63,966 bases of DNA. Origin: Clostridium gasigenes (GTDB lineage Bacteria; Bacillota; Clostridia; Clostridiales; Clostridiaceae). The position numbers were made by a program, and so were the translations under genes. Each line of letters begins with the position of its first letter. The first letter of the stretch is position 1. This document shows, in pieces, positions 26,037-35,249 of the stretch. The stretch is from positions 1 to 63,966 of the forward strand of contig NZ_FNJM01000018.1 of the NCBI RefSeq assembly GCF_900104115.1. Reading direction: 5' to 3'. The notes beneath the pieces are model-generated. The model did not search any database. It saw only the letters and a list, made by a program, of their open reading frames with translations, and was not told the origin of the DNA.

Positions 26037-26525
26037 ACGCTGGATTAACATGCAATTAAGATTACCATCTGTAACATCCCACATAGTCATGAAGCAACAT
26101 GGTTGCAATGTCATATGAGGAAGATCTTCTATATTCCACATAGTCATTAACATTCTTCTATCTTGTGGATTAGTTTTTAATGTTTCGATAAGCTTATCAA
26201 TTTGATTAAACTTCTTTATTTGGTAGCCATAACCTCTACCAATAGTGTTATTTTCATCAACCCACTCATCCCAAATATGGACATTTTGCTCTTGAAGTTT
26301 AGTTACGTCATTAGATTGATCTTTGTATATCCATAGCATTTCCTTAACAGCTGTTTTAAATGCAACAAACTTTGTAGTTAGAATAGGAAATTCTTTTTGC
26401 AAATTAAACTGCATTATTTGATGTGGTAACTTATATGTAGGCATTCCAGTTCTGTTATTATCGTAGTATCCATTTTCTAAAATGTCATCCACTAATGCTA
26501 AGTATTTTTTATCATAAAGACTCAA
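26037..26525 (-). CDS. thyA: Thymidylate synthase, exon 1 (N-terminal 163 residues)
   Basis: Starts at TTG 26525 behind AAGGAGG. Residues include [47 protein letters not shown] and the active site [12 protein letters not shown], whose cysteine (about 143-144) attacks dUMP. It ends NCMLIQR at the splice site. Without splicing the frame reads Ser then a TAA stop (26031-26033) in the intron, so an unspliced message yields a truncated, inactive enzyme. The gene makes dTMP from dUMP with methylene-tetrahydrofolate and is transcribed divergently from dnaX. Confidence 0.95.
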
Positions 26526-26672
26526 AATAATACCTCCTTTATTGTAGTGATAATTTAATTTTACTATAATAATGTTAAAATAGAAAGAATCCTAAAAAAA
26601 ATGCAATGGAAAAGAAGGATAGTGATGGCAAAGCCACCTATATAAAAATAGTTTTTATTATTAATATAAAAA

Positions 26673-26702
26673 TTGTTCACATGGTAAATAGTATTGTATA
26701 AT
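26673..26702 (+). promoter_or_regulatory. Likely dnaX promoter
   Basis: TTGTTC (26673-26678), 18-base spacer, TATAAT (26697-26702). It lies 140 bases upstream of dnaX. The rest of 26526-26843 holds a small hairpin (TGGCAAAGCCA at about 26627) and no gene that I can see. Confidence 0.5.
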
Positions 26703-26843
26703 TAACTATAACAAAGATAATAAAATAAAGTTACAATAGTTATATATATACTAAATCTCGTTATGTAATTAACTGGTTAGTAATACAAACAATCAAATGA
26801 TTAAAATTTTTCGTTTGAAAGAAAGTAAAGAGAGGTGAAGGGC

Positions 26844-28475
26844 ATGGCATATACTGCTTTATATAGAGAGTGGAGACCTAAAACTTTTTATGATGTTGTA
26901 GGTCAAGAACATATAACTACAACTATTAAGAATCAAATATTAAATGATAGAATAGCCCATGCATATCTTTTTTGTGGAACACGGGGTACCGGTAAAACCT
27001 CAACAGCAAAGGTTTTTGCAAAGGCAGTAAATTGTCTAAATCTTAAAGATGGTGAACCTTGTAATGAGTGTGAAATGTGCACAAAAATAAATGATGGATT
27101 AGCAATAGATGTAACTGAGTTAGATGCAGCTTCAAACAATGGAGTAGATAAAATTAGAGATATTATAGATGATGTTAAATATCCACCACAAGAAGCTAAA
27201 TATAAAGTTTACGTAATGGATGAGGTTCATATGTTATCAACTGGGGCTGTTAACGCATTCCTTAAAACTTTAGAAGAACCACCACGTAACGTAATATTTA
27301 TATTGGCAACTACAGATCCACAAAAACTACCTATTACAATATTATCAAGATGTCAAAGATTTGATTTTAAAAGAATTAGTAATAAAGATATTATTGAGAG
27401 GCTTAGAGCCATAGTAACAGATAAAAATATAGCTGCAGATGATAAAAGTTTAGCTCTTATTGCAAGAGTATCTGATGGAGCTATGAGAGATTCGCAAAGT
27501 ATATTAGATCAATCTATAGCTATGGGCGATGGCGCTATTGAATATGATAGCTTAATTAATATGCTAGGACTTGTTACAAACGAGCATTTATTCACTTTGA
27601 CTGGTGCAATAACTAATAAAAATATAGAAAAAGCTATGAATATAATAGATGAAGTTGTTTATGCAGGTAAGGATATTTATTTGTTTATAAAAGACTTAGT
27701 GGGTCATTATAGAAATATTTTAATGGTAAAGGTAACAAATAACCCAGAAGAAGTTTTAGATATGGCAGAAGAAAATATAGCTTTAATTAAAGAACAAGGA
27801 GCACGAATTAGAGTTGAAGAAGTAATGAGAGCTATACGAATACTTCAAGAGGCAGAAGGAAATGCTAAGTTAAGTAAGCAAGCAAGATTATATTTAGAAC
27901 TAGCTGCAATACAAATGTGTAAAGTAGAATATGATACTTCTAATGAGATAATTTTAGCAAGACTAAATAAATTAGAAGAAGGACTTAAAAATGGTAGCCT
28001 TAAGGTTGTTCAATCAGGAACAAATCAACAAGCAAACACTGGGGAAAACCCAGGCAAAAAACAATTGGGACAGCAAACAAGAGCTAGTCAGCCACAATCA
28101 AGTGCGGCTTTTCTTCAAGGTAATGTAAATTCAAAGGTTACAATAAATGATGTTCAAAGGTCTTGGAAAGATATTTTAGAAAAATTTAAGGCAAGAAGAG
28201 CAATGATAATATATGCATCAATTCTTACTGGAAAGCCTGTATCTTGTATTAATGGTATTGTAACTATACAATATGAAGAAGAGTACAGATTTAATAAGGA
28301 TAGATTGGATAAAACGGATAATAAAAAGGTAATAAATGAAGTATTTGCTGAAATATTTAGAGAAGATATAAAAGTAGCATTCTCCGTTGATGAATCAGCA
28401 AATGAAGAAAAATCAACAGAAGAGCAACTTTTAGAAACTCTAGGATCAGGATTAGTAGATTTTTTAGATGAATAA
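26844..28475 (+). CDS. dnaX: DNA polymerase III subunit gamma/tau
   Basis: A 543-residue clamp-loader ATPase. ATG 26844 is preferred over an in-frame GTG at 26835 because the GAGGTG site lies right before it and the protein then starts MAYTALYREWRPKTFYDVVGQ, the universal DnaX start. Walker A is GTRGTGKTS, the zinc module is the four Cys in CLNLKDGEPCNECEMC, Walker B is VYVMDEVHM, and sensor 1 includes ILSRCQRFDF. A Gln-rich linker (about 395-430) joins the tau-specific C-terminal domain. Clamp loader for the replicative polymerase. Confidence 0.96.
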   Translation: MAYTALYREWRPKTFYDVVGQEHITTTIKNQILNDRIAHAYLFCGTRGTGKTSTAKVFAKAVNCLNLKDGEPCNECEMCTKINDGLAIDVTELDAASNNGVDKIRDIIDDVKYPPQEAKYKVYVMDEVHMLSTGAVNAFLKTLEEPPRNVIFILATTDPQKLPITILSRCQRFDFKRISNKDIIERLRAIVTDKNIAADDKSLALIARVSDGAMRDSQSILDQSIAMGDGAIEYDSLINMLGLVTNEHLFTLTGAITNKNIEKAMNIIDEVVYAGKDIYLFIKDLVGHYRNILMVKVTNNPEEVLDMAEENIALIKEQGARIRVEEVMRAIRILQEAEGNAKLSKQARLYLELAAIQMCKVEYDTSNEIILARLNKLEEGLKNGSLKVVQSGTNQQANTGENPGKKQLGQQTRASQPQSSAAFLQGNVNSKVTINDVQRSWKDILEKFKARRAMIIYASILTGKPVSCINGIVTIQYEEEYRFNKDRLDKTDNKKVINEVFAEIFREDIKVAFSVDESANEEKSTEEQLLETLGSGLVDFLDE

Positions 28476-28509
28476 GAACAAGGTACCTGAAAAAATAGTA
28501 TGGGAATGA

Positions 28510-28665
28510 GTTGGTTTATTATTTTTTGAAATTATCTAGAGAAAATAAGGTAGGATAATTATAGTAAAATTAATAAAAATAATATATAATTATAGATAGA
28601 TTTTAGGGACATAAAGATAGATTAGTATAATTACTTGTTATTTATTTGAAGGTCCCTTAGGCATA
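28510..28665. repeat. Palindromic intergenic repeats upstream of ybaB
   Basis: Two elements share the gap between dnaX and ybaB. One reads TTTATTATTTTTTGAAATTA then TCTAGAGAAAATAAGG and recurs in altered form after ybaB (29072-29105, ATTATTTATTTTTTAGATAT then CTAGAGAAAA). The other (28606-28655) is bounded by AGGGAC and GTCCCT and contains ACTTGTTATTTATTTGAAG, a sequence family found again at 30285, 30857, 46551 and 46731. They look like dispersed hairpin repeats of non-coding type. Confidence 0.45.
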
Positions 28666-28714
28666 TTAAAAACAATATTAGTTAATATGCATTATGAAAG
28701 AGGAGGATTTTTTT

Positions 28715-29059
28715 ATGGCTAAAGGTGGATTTCCAGGCGGTTTCGGTGGGGGAAATATGGGTAACTTAATGAAACAAGCACAAAAAATGCAACAAGATAT
28801 GGAAAAGATGCAAAAAGAACTTGAAACTAAAGAGTTTGAAGCATCAGTTGGAGGCGGAGCCGTAGTTGTTAAAACTAACGGAAAGAAAGAAGTTATAGCA
28901 ATAAATATAAAACCAGAAGTAGTAGATGCTGATGATGTTGAAATGTTAGAAGATCTAGTACTAAGTGCAGTAAACGAAGCTTTAAGAAAAGCTGAGGATG
29001 AAAGTTCAAGTAAAATGGGTAAATTGACTGGTGGAATGAATATACCAGGAATGTTCTAA
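28715..29059 (+). CDS. YbaB/EbfC family nucleoid-associated protein
   Basis: A 114-residue DNA-binding protein. The start ATG 28715 follows GAGGAGG and gives [20 protein letters not shown]; an in-frame upstream ATG lacks an SD. Residues about 17-50 form the coiled helix ([30 protein letters not shown]), and the centre has the conserved strand pair [16 protein letters not shown]. Always found between dnaX and recR; it binds DNA as a tweezer-shaped dimer with an unclear role. Confidence 0.93.
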   Translation: MAKGGFPGGFGGGNMGNLMKQAQKMQQDMEKMQKELETKEFEASVGGGAVVVKTNGKKEVIAINIKPEVVDADDVEMLEDLVLSAVNEALRKAEDESSSKMGKLTGGMNIPGMF

Positions 29060-29265
29060 GTAAGAGATCTGATTATTTATTTTTTAGATATCTAGAGAAA
29101 AACATAGGAAGTGGAGGAATTAAGGTGAACTCAGTTTAACTGAAAGTTATCTATAATTTCTCCTTTTCTTAATTTCAAAATATATAGGGATATAAGAATA
29201 AATATATATCATGATGACTATTATTTTATTTTGGTTCCTTAATGTATAGAGGAGAGGTGTATTAT

Positions 29266-29862
29266 ATGGATTTTTATCCAATTGCAATAGAGAAATTAAT
29301 AGAAGAATTTGCTAAATTACCAAGTGTTGGTAAAAAAACAGCTCAAAGATTAACATTACATATTTTAAATCTTCCAGAGGAAGAAGTTAAAGAGTTTGCA
29401 GCAGCTTTAGTTAAAGCTAGAGGCACAATAAAATACTGTAGAGTATGCGGAAACTTTACTGATAAAGATCCTTGTGCAATATGTTCAAATCCAAATAGAA
29501 ATCAAAATCTTATATGTGTAGTTGAGCAACCAAGGGATATAATGACACTTGAAAGGGTTAAAGAATTTAATGGAGTGTATCATGTTCTTCATGGAAGTCT
29601 TTCGCCAATGCAAGGAAGGGGTCCACAAGATATTAAAATAAGAGAACTTGTGTCAAGAATGAGAGAAAATATAGAAGAAGTAATAGTTGCTACAAATCCA
29701 AACATAGAAGGTGAGGCAACCGCTATGTATATATCAAGAGTTCTTAAACCTTTAGAAGTCAAAGTCACAAGAATAGCATCAGGTCTTCCAGTTGGTGGAG
29801 AACTAGAATATGCAGATGAGGTAACTTTATCAAAGGCATTAGAGGGAAGAAAAGAAATTTAA
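29266..29862 (+). CDS. recR: Recombination protein RecR
   Basis: A 198-residue protein, exactly the usual size. ATG 29266 follows GGAGAGGTG; the in-frame ATG 24 bases earlier has no SD. A helix-hairpin-helix segment ([18 protein letters not shown], about 12-29), the four-Cys zinc finger [16 protein letters not shown] (about 57-72) and the Toprim segment [15 protein letters not shown] to [12 protein letters not shown] are all present. With RecO and RecF it loads RecA at gaps. Confidence 0.96.
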   Translation: MDFYPIAIEKLIEEFAKLPSVGKKTAQRLTLHILNLPEEEVKEFAAALVKARGTIKYCRVCGNFTDKDPCAICSNPNRNQNLICVVEQPRDIMTLERVKEFNGVYHVLHGSLSPMQGRGPQDIKIRELVSRMRENIEEVIVATNPNIEGEATAMYISRVLKPLEVKVTRIASGLPVGGELEYADEVTLSKALEGRKEI

Positions 29863-29983
29863 ATCTATTTTGTATAAGGAATCTTCAAAATATAAATATA
29901 TATTTTAAAAAAGGATATATTTTGAATATATTTTCTAATTTATGGCAATAAACTAAATAGAAAGTATTTTGGAGGGGTTTTAT

Positions 29984-30238
29984 ATGAATAAAAATTTGAT
30001 TGTGGAATTTTTGATGGGTAAAATAGACTATAGCAAAGAAGATCAACAAATTATAGACGGTATAGAAGACGCAAAATTAGAAATGCAAGTAGCTAGTTGT
30101 ATGTTTGAAAGTGTTAATGATCCTCAACTTATAGAAGTAGCTATATATTCACAGGAAGCAGCAAAGAAAAGATATGAATATTTATTAAGTTTAGCAAAAG
30201 AAAGACAAATAACTAGAGCAATAACTACATTCTATTAA
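29984..30238 (+). CDS. DUF2508 family protein (YaaL-like)
   Basis: An 84-residue protein starting MNKNLIVEFLMGKIDYSKED behind GGAGGGG. It is largely helical with the conserved segment DAKLEMQVASCMFESVNDPQLIEVAIYSQEAAKKRYEYLL. The family lies between recR and bofA in Bacillus (yaaL) and clostridia. Function is unknown; linkage to bofA suggests a sporulation-related role but this is only inferred from position. Confidence 0.85.
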   Translation: MNKNLIVEFLMGKIDYSKEDQQIIDGIEDAKLEMQVASCMFESVNDPQLIEVAIYSQEAAKKRYEYLLSLAKERQITRAITTFY

Positions 30239-30367
30239 TTGGAGATTAAAAAAAAGCGAATATGATAGTCTATTTTGTATGTTGACTTGTTATTTTTTTC
30301 AAACTAATAACATAGTTATAATGTAGTTGTTATGTTAGTATAATGTACAAAGGAGTGGAATATTTAT

Positions 30368-30616
30368 ATGGATTTAGAAATGATATTTTATGGACTAGTA
30401 GGGTTAGTATTATTATATTTAACTATTAAATTATTAAAATGGCCTTTAAAAATACTACTAAATGGAGTTATAGGAATAGTGCTGTTATATGTAGCAAATT
30501 ATTTAGGCACATATGTTGGTTTCTATATTGGAATTAATGCAGTAACAGCATTAATAGCAGGGTTCTTAGGTGTGCCAGGTGTTATATTTTTAGTAGTATT
30601 CAAAATGTTTTTATAG
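30368..30616 (+). CDS. bofA: Pro-sigma-K processing inhibitor BofA family protein
   Basis: An 82-residue membrane protein with hydrophobic segments at about 5-23, 27-50 and 56-82 and the family sequence LKILLNGVIGIVLLYVANYL and GVPGVIFLVVFKMFL. In Bacillus BofA holds the SpoIVFB protease inactive until the forespore signal. Its presence marks a spore-forming host. Many clostridia keep bofA here even when pro-sigma-K processing differs. It has AAAGGAGTGG at the right distance and a terminator follows. Confidence 0.88.
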   Translation: MDLEMIFYGLVGLVLLYLTIKLLKWPLKILLNGVIGIVLLYVANYLGTYVGFYIGINAVTALIAGFLGVPGVIFLVVFKMFL

Positions 30617-30641
30617 TGTAGAGTATAATTAATAAACATAA

Positions 30642-30682
30642 AAGGAAGATTCAATTTGAGGATTGAACCTTCTTTTTTTTTT
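30642..30682 (+). terminator. Terminator after bofA
   Basis: GGAAGATTCAAT and ATTGAACCTTC pair with a small bulge, followed by ten T. The following 30683-31026 has no visible gene; it holds a palindrome TTAAGGGATCCCTTAA (30699-30714) and half of a dispersed repeat (AGGCACATAAAAATAAATAA at 30857). Confidence 0.8.
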
Positions 30683-30856
30683 GAGAAGAGAGAGGGATCT
30701 TAAGGGATCCCTTAAAGTCTATATAGATGGGAGTTAGAAGTCTTTTTGATTTACCAATGAACGAAAAGCTTCTTGTAATAACAATGTATGGATATTTATA
30801 AAAAGTGTTACTTTGAATTAGTCTATATTTTTATATAATTTAGTAGTAAAATAATT

Positions 30857-30912
30857 AGGCACATAAAAATAAATAACAAGTCAAAGATATTATGGATGTT
30901 TTGTGCAAAAGA
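30857..30912. repeat. Dispersed hairpin repeat copy
   Basis: Begins AGGCACATAAAAATAAATAA then CAAGTC and ends GTTTTGTGC; the GCACA / TGTGC ends pair. The core ATAACAAGTC is the complement of GACTTGTTAT at 30285-30294, so the gaps on both sides of bofA carry related half elements. See also 28606, 46551 and 46731. Confidence 0.4.
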
Positions 30913-31026
30913 AAGTAGACAGATGACCTTGCTAGTTGTACTATTTGATGCTTCTGCCTATGAAGTATTATGAAAAATACACTAGCATACTGATTTGATA
31001 TTTATAGAATATAGGAGGAAAACCAT

Positions 31027-31215
31027 ATGCCAGCAGGAAATGGAGTTAATTGCAAATATTGTCCAGAACTTGAGAAAGGTATTTGTAGGGGTGATGACAC
31101 AGGTTGTTTATGTTATAGATGTCCAAGACATTTAGGACAATGTAGATGTGTAAAATATTGTAGAGAAACAGAATCAATAATAACATTTGATTATGAGTGG
31201 GAAGATAATAATTAG
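31027..31215 (+). CDS. Small cysteine-rich protein, function unknown
   Basis: A 62-residue protein behind a perfect AGGAGG. It has nine cysteines in pairs (NCKYCPE, GICRGDDTGCLCYRC, GQCRCVKYC) followed by an acidic tail. The spacing suggests one or two zinc or iron-sulphur sites. I do not recognise a named family, though similar short Cys-rich proteins occur in clostridia. It is a single gene with its own terminator. Confidence 0.75.
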   Translation: MPAGNGVNCKYCPELEKGICRGDDTGCLCYRCPRHLGQCRCVKYCRETESIITFDYEWEDNN

Positions 31216-31236
31216 GAAACTTCAAAAAATATGTAT

Positions 31237-31273
31237 AATTCGCCTATACTTGAAAAAGTGTAGGCGAATTTTT
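31237..31273 (+). terminator. Terminator after the Cys-rich gene
   Basis: AATTCGCCTATACTT, loop GAAAA, AGTGTAGGCGAATT followed by TTT. A stable 14-bp stem with one mismatch. Confidence 0.88.
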
Positions 31274-31357
31274 AATATATTTTAAATTATAGTTGATATT
31301 ACAAGTTAAAATATGGATAATAGTATACAAAATGAAAATAAGAATGGAGATGTTAAA

Positions 31358-32872
31358 ATGAATTTAGAAATAAAAGAAAAATTAAATGAAGTTAAGAGTT
31401 ATATTGGGGACATTGAAAAATTAACAAAAGCAATAGGGTTACTTTATTGGGATATGAAAACATATATGCCTAAAAAATCTTTAGATTCAAGAGTTGGAGT
31501 ATTAGAATATTTATCAGAGCAGGAATTTAAATTAACTACTGGGGAAAAGGTAGCAGAGTTTATAGAGTTCTTTAAAGGCGAAATGAAGCAATTGGATTTG
31601 GTAGATAAAGTTATGATAGAAAACCTAAAAAGAAATTATGATGAAACAAAAAAAATCCCTAAAGATAAGTATTTAGAGTATGTAGTTATAGCTTCTAAAT
31701 CTGAAGCAGCTTGGGAAGAGGCTAAGGAAAAATCAGATTTTAGTATTTTTAAACCTCATTTAGAAAAGGTAGTTGAATATCAAAAAGAATTTGTAAACTA
31801 CTGGGGATATAAAGAGAATAAATATGATACTCTTTTAGATAAGTATGAAAAGGGAATAACAGTTGAGAAGTTAGATGTTATTTTTGGGGAACTTAGAGAT
31901 GGAATAGTAGAATTATTAAATAAAATAAAAAACAGTAATAAAAAGATAAGTAAAGATATTTTCAGTGGAAAATTTCCTGTTGAAGCACAAGAAAAATTTT
32001 CAATTGAAGTGTTAAAGAAAATGGGATTTGATTTTGAGGCAGGTAGACTAGATGTAAGTGTACATCCATTTACTTTAGATATGGGAAGCCATGATGTGAG
32101 GTTAACAACTCATTATTATGAAAATGAGTTTTCATCAGCCTTATTAAGCTCTATTCATGAAGGTGGACATGGTATATATGAACAAGATATTCCTGATTCA
32201 CTTGAAAATACAAAGCTTGGGACAGGGGTATCTATGGGGATACATGAATCTCAATCAAGATTTTATGAAAATATAGTAGGTAGAAGCAAGGAATTTTGGA
32301 CTTATTTCTTACCTTTAGCAAAGAAATATTTCCCAGAATTTAAAGATACAACTTTAGATGAATTTTATGAGGCGATAAATTATGTTAAGCCTTCATTAAT
32401 AAGAACAGAGGCAGATGAGTTAACATATAGCCTGCATATAATTATAAGATATGAAATAGAAAAATCTTTAATAAATGGGGAAATTGAAGTTGGCGATTTA
32501 CCAAGGGTTTGGAATGAAAAATATAAAGAGTATTTAGGCGTAGAACCATCAAATGATGCAGAGGGTCTTCTTCAAGACATGCATTGGGCTGATGGATCAT
32601 TTGGATATTTTCCAAGTTATGCACTTGGAAATGTTTATGGAGCTCAAATGCTAAATAAATTGTTACAAGATGAACCAAATATTTTTAAAGAAATTTCAGT
32701 AGGAAACTTAAGTGGAGTTCATGAATGGCTAAAAGAAAATGTTCATAAACATGGAAGCATATATACTCCAGAAGAATTAATAAAAAATATAACTGGTGAA
32801 GAAATTAATACAAAATATTTCTTGGATTATTTAAATAATAAGTATCTAAATATATATACAAACATACTTTAA
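31358..32872 (+). CDS. M32 family metallocarboxypeptidase
   Basis: A 504-residue zinc carboxypeptidase (thermostable carboxypeptidase Taq type). ATG 31358 with GGAGATG is preferred to an upstream ATG at 31313 that lacks an SD. The zinc motif HEGGH is at about 267-271 and the third ligand lies in MGIHESQSRFYEN about 30 residues later. The family motif HPFTLDMGSHDVRLTTHY precedes it. The C-terminal region (DMHWADGSFGYFPSYALGN) is also conserved. It removes C-terminal residues from peptides in the cytoplasm. Transcribed alone, with a terminator following. Confidence 0.93.
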   Translation: MNLEIKEKLNEVKSYIGDIEKLTKAIGLLYWDMKTYMPKKSLDSRVGVLEYLSEQEFKLTTGEKVAEFIEFFKGEMKQLDLVDKVMIENLKRNYDETKKIPKDKYLEYVVIASKSEAAWEEAKEKSDFSIFKPHLEKVVEYQKEFVNYWGYKENKYDTLLDKYEKGITVEKLDVIFGELRDGIVELLNKIKNSNKKISKDIFSGKFPVEAQEKFSIEVLKKMGFDFEAGRLDVSVHPFTLDMGSHDVRLTTHYYENEFSSALLSSIHEGGHGIYEQDIPDSLENTKLGTGVSMGIHESQSRFYENIVGRSKEFWTYFLPLAKKYFPEFKDTTLDEFYEAINYVKPSLIRTEADELTYSLHIIIRYEIEKSLINGEIEVGDLPRVWNEKYKEYLGVEPSNDAEGLLQDMHWADGSFGYFPSYALGNVYGAQMLNKLLQDEPNIFKEISVGNLSGVHEWLKENVHKHGSIYTPEELIKNITGEEINTKYFLDYLNNKYLNIYTNIL

Positions 32873-32876
32873 TAAT

Positions 32877-32919
32877 ATGGGTTAATCATTCAGTATATAT
32901 AAATGAATGATTAGCCCAT
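32877..32919. terminator. Terminator after the M32 gene
   Basis: ATGGGTTAATCATTCA and TGAATGATTAGCCCAT form a 16-bp stem with one G.T wobble, loop about 11 bases, followed by TATT. Confidence 0.75.
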
Positions 32920-33051
32920 TATTAGAATTAAATTGAGAAAAAATTATAAATATGCAAGAGAAAATAGTTGTATAAAAAAGGTAAAGGTAGTAAAATATAC
33001 AACAAGAAATAAGCTGTAAATAAAATTCATAAAAATCGGGGGGACTAAAAA

Positions 33052-34131
33052 TTGCATAAAAAATTATTTATTCCAGGTCCAGTTGAGGTTAAACCAGAAG
33101 TTTTAGAACAAATGGCAAAACCTATGATAGGACACAGAGGCAAGGATGCATCTGCAATTCAAAGAAGAATTAGTGATAATATGAGAAAAGTATTTTTCAC
33201 AGAAAGTGAGATTTTACTTTCAACAACCTCAGGTAGTGGGTTAATGGAAGGTGCTATCAGATCTTGTACAGCAAAAAAAGCAGCTGTATTTTCCGTAGGG
33301 GCATTCGGAAAGAGATGGTACGAAATGGCTATAACTAACAATGTAGCTGCAGATTTATTTGAAGTAGAAATGGGAAAGGCTATAACACCAGAAATGGTTG
33401 ATGAAGCCTTAAAAACAGGAAAGTATGACTTAGTTGCGGTAACTCATAATGAGACGTCAACAGGCGTTATGAATCCAATTGAAGCAATTGGTGAAGTTGT
33501 TAAAAAGTATCCAGATGTAATATATATAGTTGATGCAGTAAGTTCCGCAGTTGGTTCAAAAATTGAAGTAGACAAGTGTGGGATAGATGTTTGTATAACT
33601 TCAACCCAAAAGGCAATTGGATTGCCACCTGGAATGGCTATATGTACATTTTCGCAGAAAGCAAAAGAAAGAGCGGAAAAGGTTCCAAATAGAGGTTTCT
33701 ATTTAGACCTTTTAGCATTATATAAATATATTCAAAAGAAGGATTACCAATATCCTTCAACACCATCTATATCACATATGTACGCATTAGATTATCAATT
33801 AGATTTTATAGTGAATAAAGAAGGTATAGAAAATAGATTTGATAGGCATATTGAAATGGCTAAAATAGTTAGAGCATGGGGAGCTAAACATTTTGAATTG
33901 TTTTCAGATGAAGCATACTTATCTAACACGGTAACTAATATTAAAAATAGTATGGGTATAGATGTAGGAGCCTTAAATAAGGCTTTAGGGGAAAGAGGTT
34001 TCCAAATAGCTAATGGATATGGAAGCTTAAAAGATAAGACATTTAGAATAGCTCATATGGCAGATTGTACAGTAGAAGATATAAATGAGTTATTAAAAAA
34101 TATTAATGAAATTTTAGAATTAGAAGATTAA
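33052..34131 (+). CDS. Pyridoxal-phosphate aminotransferase, alanine-glyoxylate/serine family
   Basis: A 359-residue class V aminotransferase starting at TTG 33052 behind GGGGGG. The N terminus KKLFIPGPVEVKPEVLEQM is typical; TTSGSGLMEGAIRS is the phosphate-binding loop, DAVSSAVGS contains the Asp for the pyridine nitrogen, and the Schiff-base lysine is in STQKAIGLPPG (about 192). With the next gene (a SerA-like dehydrogenase) it probably acts on serine, glyoxylate or phosphohydroxypyruvate. In several clostridia this trio with DUF1015 replaces the standard serine pathway genes. Confidence 0.9.
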   Translation: MHKKLFIPGPVEVKPEVLEQMAKPMIGHRGKDASAIQRRISDNMRKVFFTESEILLSTTSGSGLMEGAIRSCTAKKAAVFSVGAFGKRWYEMAITNNVAADLFEVEMGKAITPEMVDEALKTGKYDLVAVTHNETSTGVMNPIEAIGEVVKKYPDVIYIVDAVSSAVGSKIEVDKCGIDVCITSTQKAIGLPPGMAICTFSQKAKERAEKVPNRGFYLDLLALYKYIQKKDYQYPSTPSISHMYALDYQLDFIVNKEGIENRFDRHIEMAKIVRAWGAKHFELFSDEAYLSNTVTNIKNSMGIDVGALNKALGERGFQIANGYGSLKDKTFRIAHMADCTVEDINELLKNINEILELED

Positions 34132-34185
34132 AGTATTTAAAAAAGATTCCTAGTAAAAGCAATATTCAACACAATGGGTAAAAAT

Positions 34186-34222
34186 GAGTTTAGAGATGTG
34201 GGTGCACTCTAAACTCTTCTTT
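34186..34222 (+). terminator. Stem-loop between aminotransferase and dehydrogenase genes
   Basis: GAGTTTAGAG, 11-base loop, CTCTAAACTC followed by TTCTTT. A perfect 10-bp stem inside what otherwise looks like one operon, so it may attenuate expression of the downstream genes or end a short transcript. Confidence 0.6.
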
Positions 34223-34241
34223 AAAAGGGGGCAAATAAAAA

Positions 34242-35153
34242 ATGTATAGAGTGTTAACAAGTGACGGACTACAACAAGGGGCAATTGATAAATTAGTTTC
34301 AGCTGGAATTGAGGTAGTAAATGAATTTTATCAAAAAGAAGTTCTTGGGGAAGAATTAAAAAAATTTGATGCAGTGGTAGTAAGATCAGCCAGTAAAATA
34401 ACAGCAGATGTTTTAGACCTGGCATCAGAAGGTAAACTAAAATTAGTTATTAGAGCAGGTGTTGGTGTAGATAATATTGATATTATCCATGCTCATAAAA
34501 AAGGAATAAAGGTTAAAAATACACCAAATGCAAGCTCGGATTCAGTGGCAGAACTAGCCTTAGCTCATATGTTTGCAGTAGCAAGATTCTTAGGGACATC
34601 AAATTATACTATGAGAAATGGTGAGTGGAATAAGAAGAAATATCAGGGAACAGAGCTTGGCTCTAAAACTCTAGGAATAGTGGGGATGGGTAGAATAGGT
34701 AGATCTTTAGGCAAAAAGGCAGAATCTTTAGGAATGAAAGTTGTATATAATGATTTATTAGGAAAGCAAGAAGGGTTAAAAAATGATTTCTTATCATTAG
34801 AAGAAGTTCTTAAGACTTCAGATTTTATATCATTACATGTTCCATATGATAAAAATGATGGACCATTAATAGGAAAAAAAGAATTAGATATGATGAAAGA
34901 TGGGGTTTATATAGTTAACTGTGCAAGAGGCAAGGTTGTTGATGAAGATGCTTTACTTGAAGCTTTAAATAGCGGAAAAGTTGCAGGAGCTGGAATTGAT
35001 GTTTTCGCACAAGAACCAACTGTAAATGAAACATTAGTAAATCATCCAAGAGTTAGTGTTACTCCACATATAGGAGCATCAACAAGAGAAGCTCAAGATA
35101 GAATTGGAGAAGAAGTTGTAACAATAATTAAGGATTTCTTTAAAATTAGATAA
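34242..35153 (+). CDS. D-2-hydroxyacid dehydrogenase (phosphoglycerate dehydrogenase-like)
   Basis: A 303-residue NAD-dependent enzyme. The nucleotide fold shows GIVGMGRIGRSLGKKAESLG (about 144-163), the catalytic Arg lies in VNCARGKVVDEDAL, the Glu in DVFAQEP and the His in VTPHIGAST. It is the short form without a C-terminal ACT domain, so it lacks the serine feedback site of longer SerA proteins. The neighbour aminotransferase suggests 3-phosphoglycerate to serine or hydroxypyruvate metabolism; substrate is not proven. Confidence 0.92.
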   Translation: MYRVLTSDGLQQGAIDKLVSAGIEVVNEFYQKEVLGEELKKFDAVVVRSASKITADVLDLASEGKLKLVIRAGVGVDNIDIIHAHKKGIKVKNTPNASSDSVAELALAHMFAVARFLGTSNYTMRNGEWNKKKYQGTELGSKTLGIVGMGRIGRSLGKKAESLGMKVVYNDLLGKQEGLKNDFLSLEEVLKTSDFISLHVPYDKNDGPLIGKKELDMMKDGVYIVNCARGKVVDEDALLEALNSGKVAGAGIDVFAQEPTVNETLVNHPRVSVTPHIGASTREAQDRIGEEVVTIIKDFFKIR

Positions 35154-35249
35154 GAAATTTAGGAAAATAGCAGGTCAAAGTGCAAAGGAGACTAGCACAT
35201 TGGCCTAATATTTTTAAATATGACTAGTTATAGAAATAGGAGGGGAATT

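Noticed and set aside
33000..33051. T-box or serine-related leader before the aminotransferase gene
   Set aside because: No T-box sequence (TGGN consensus) and no terminator in the short leader.
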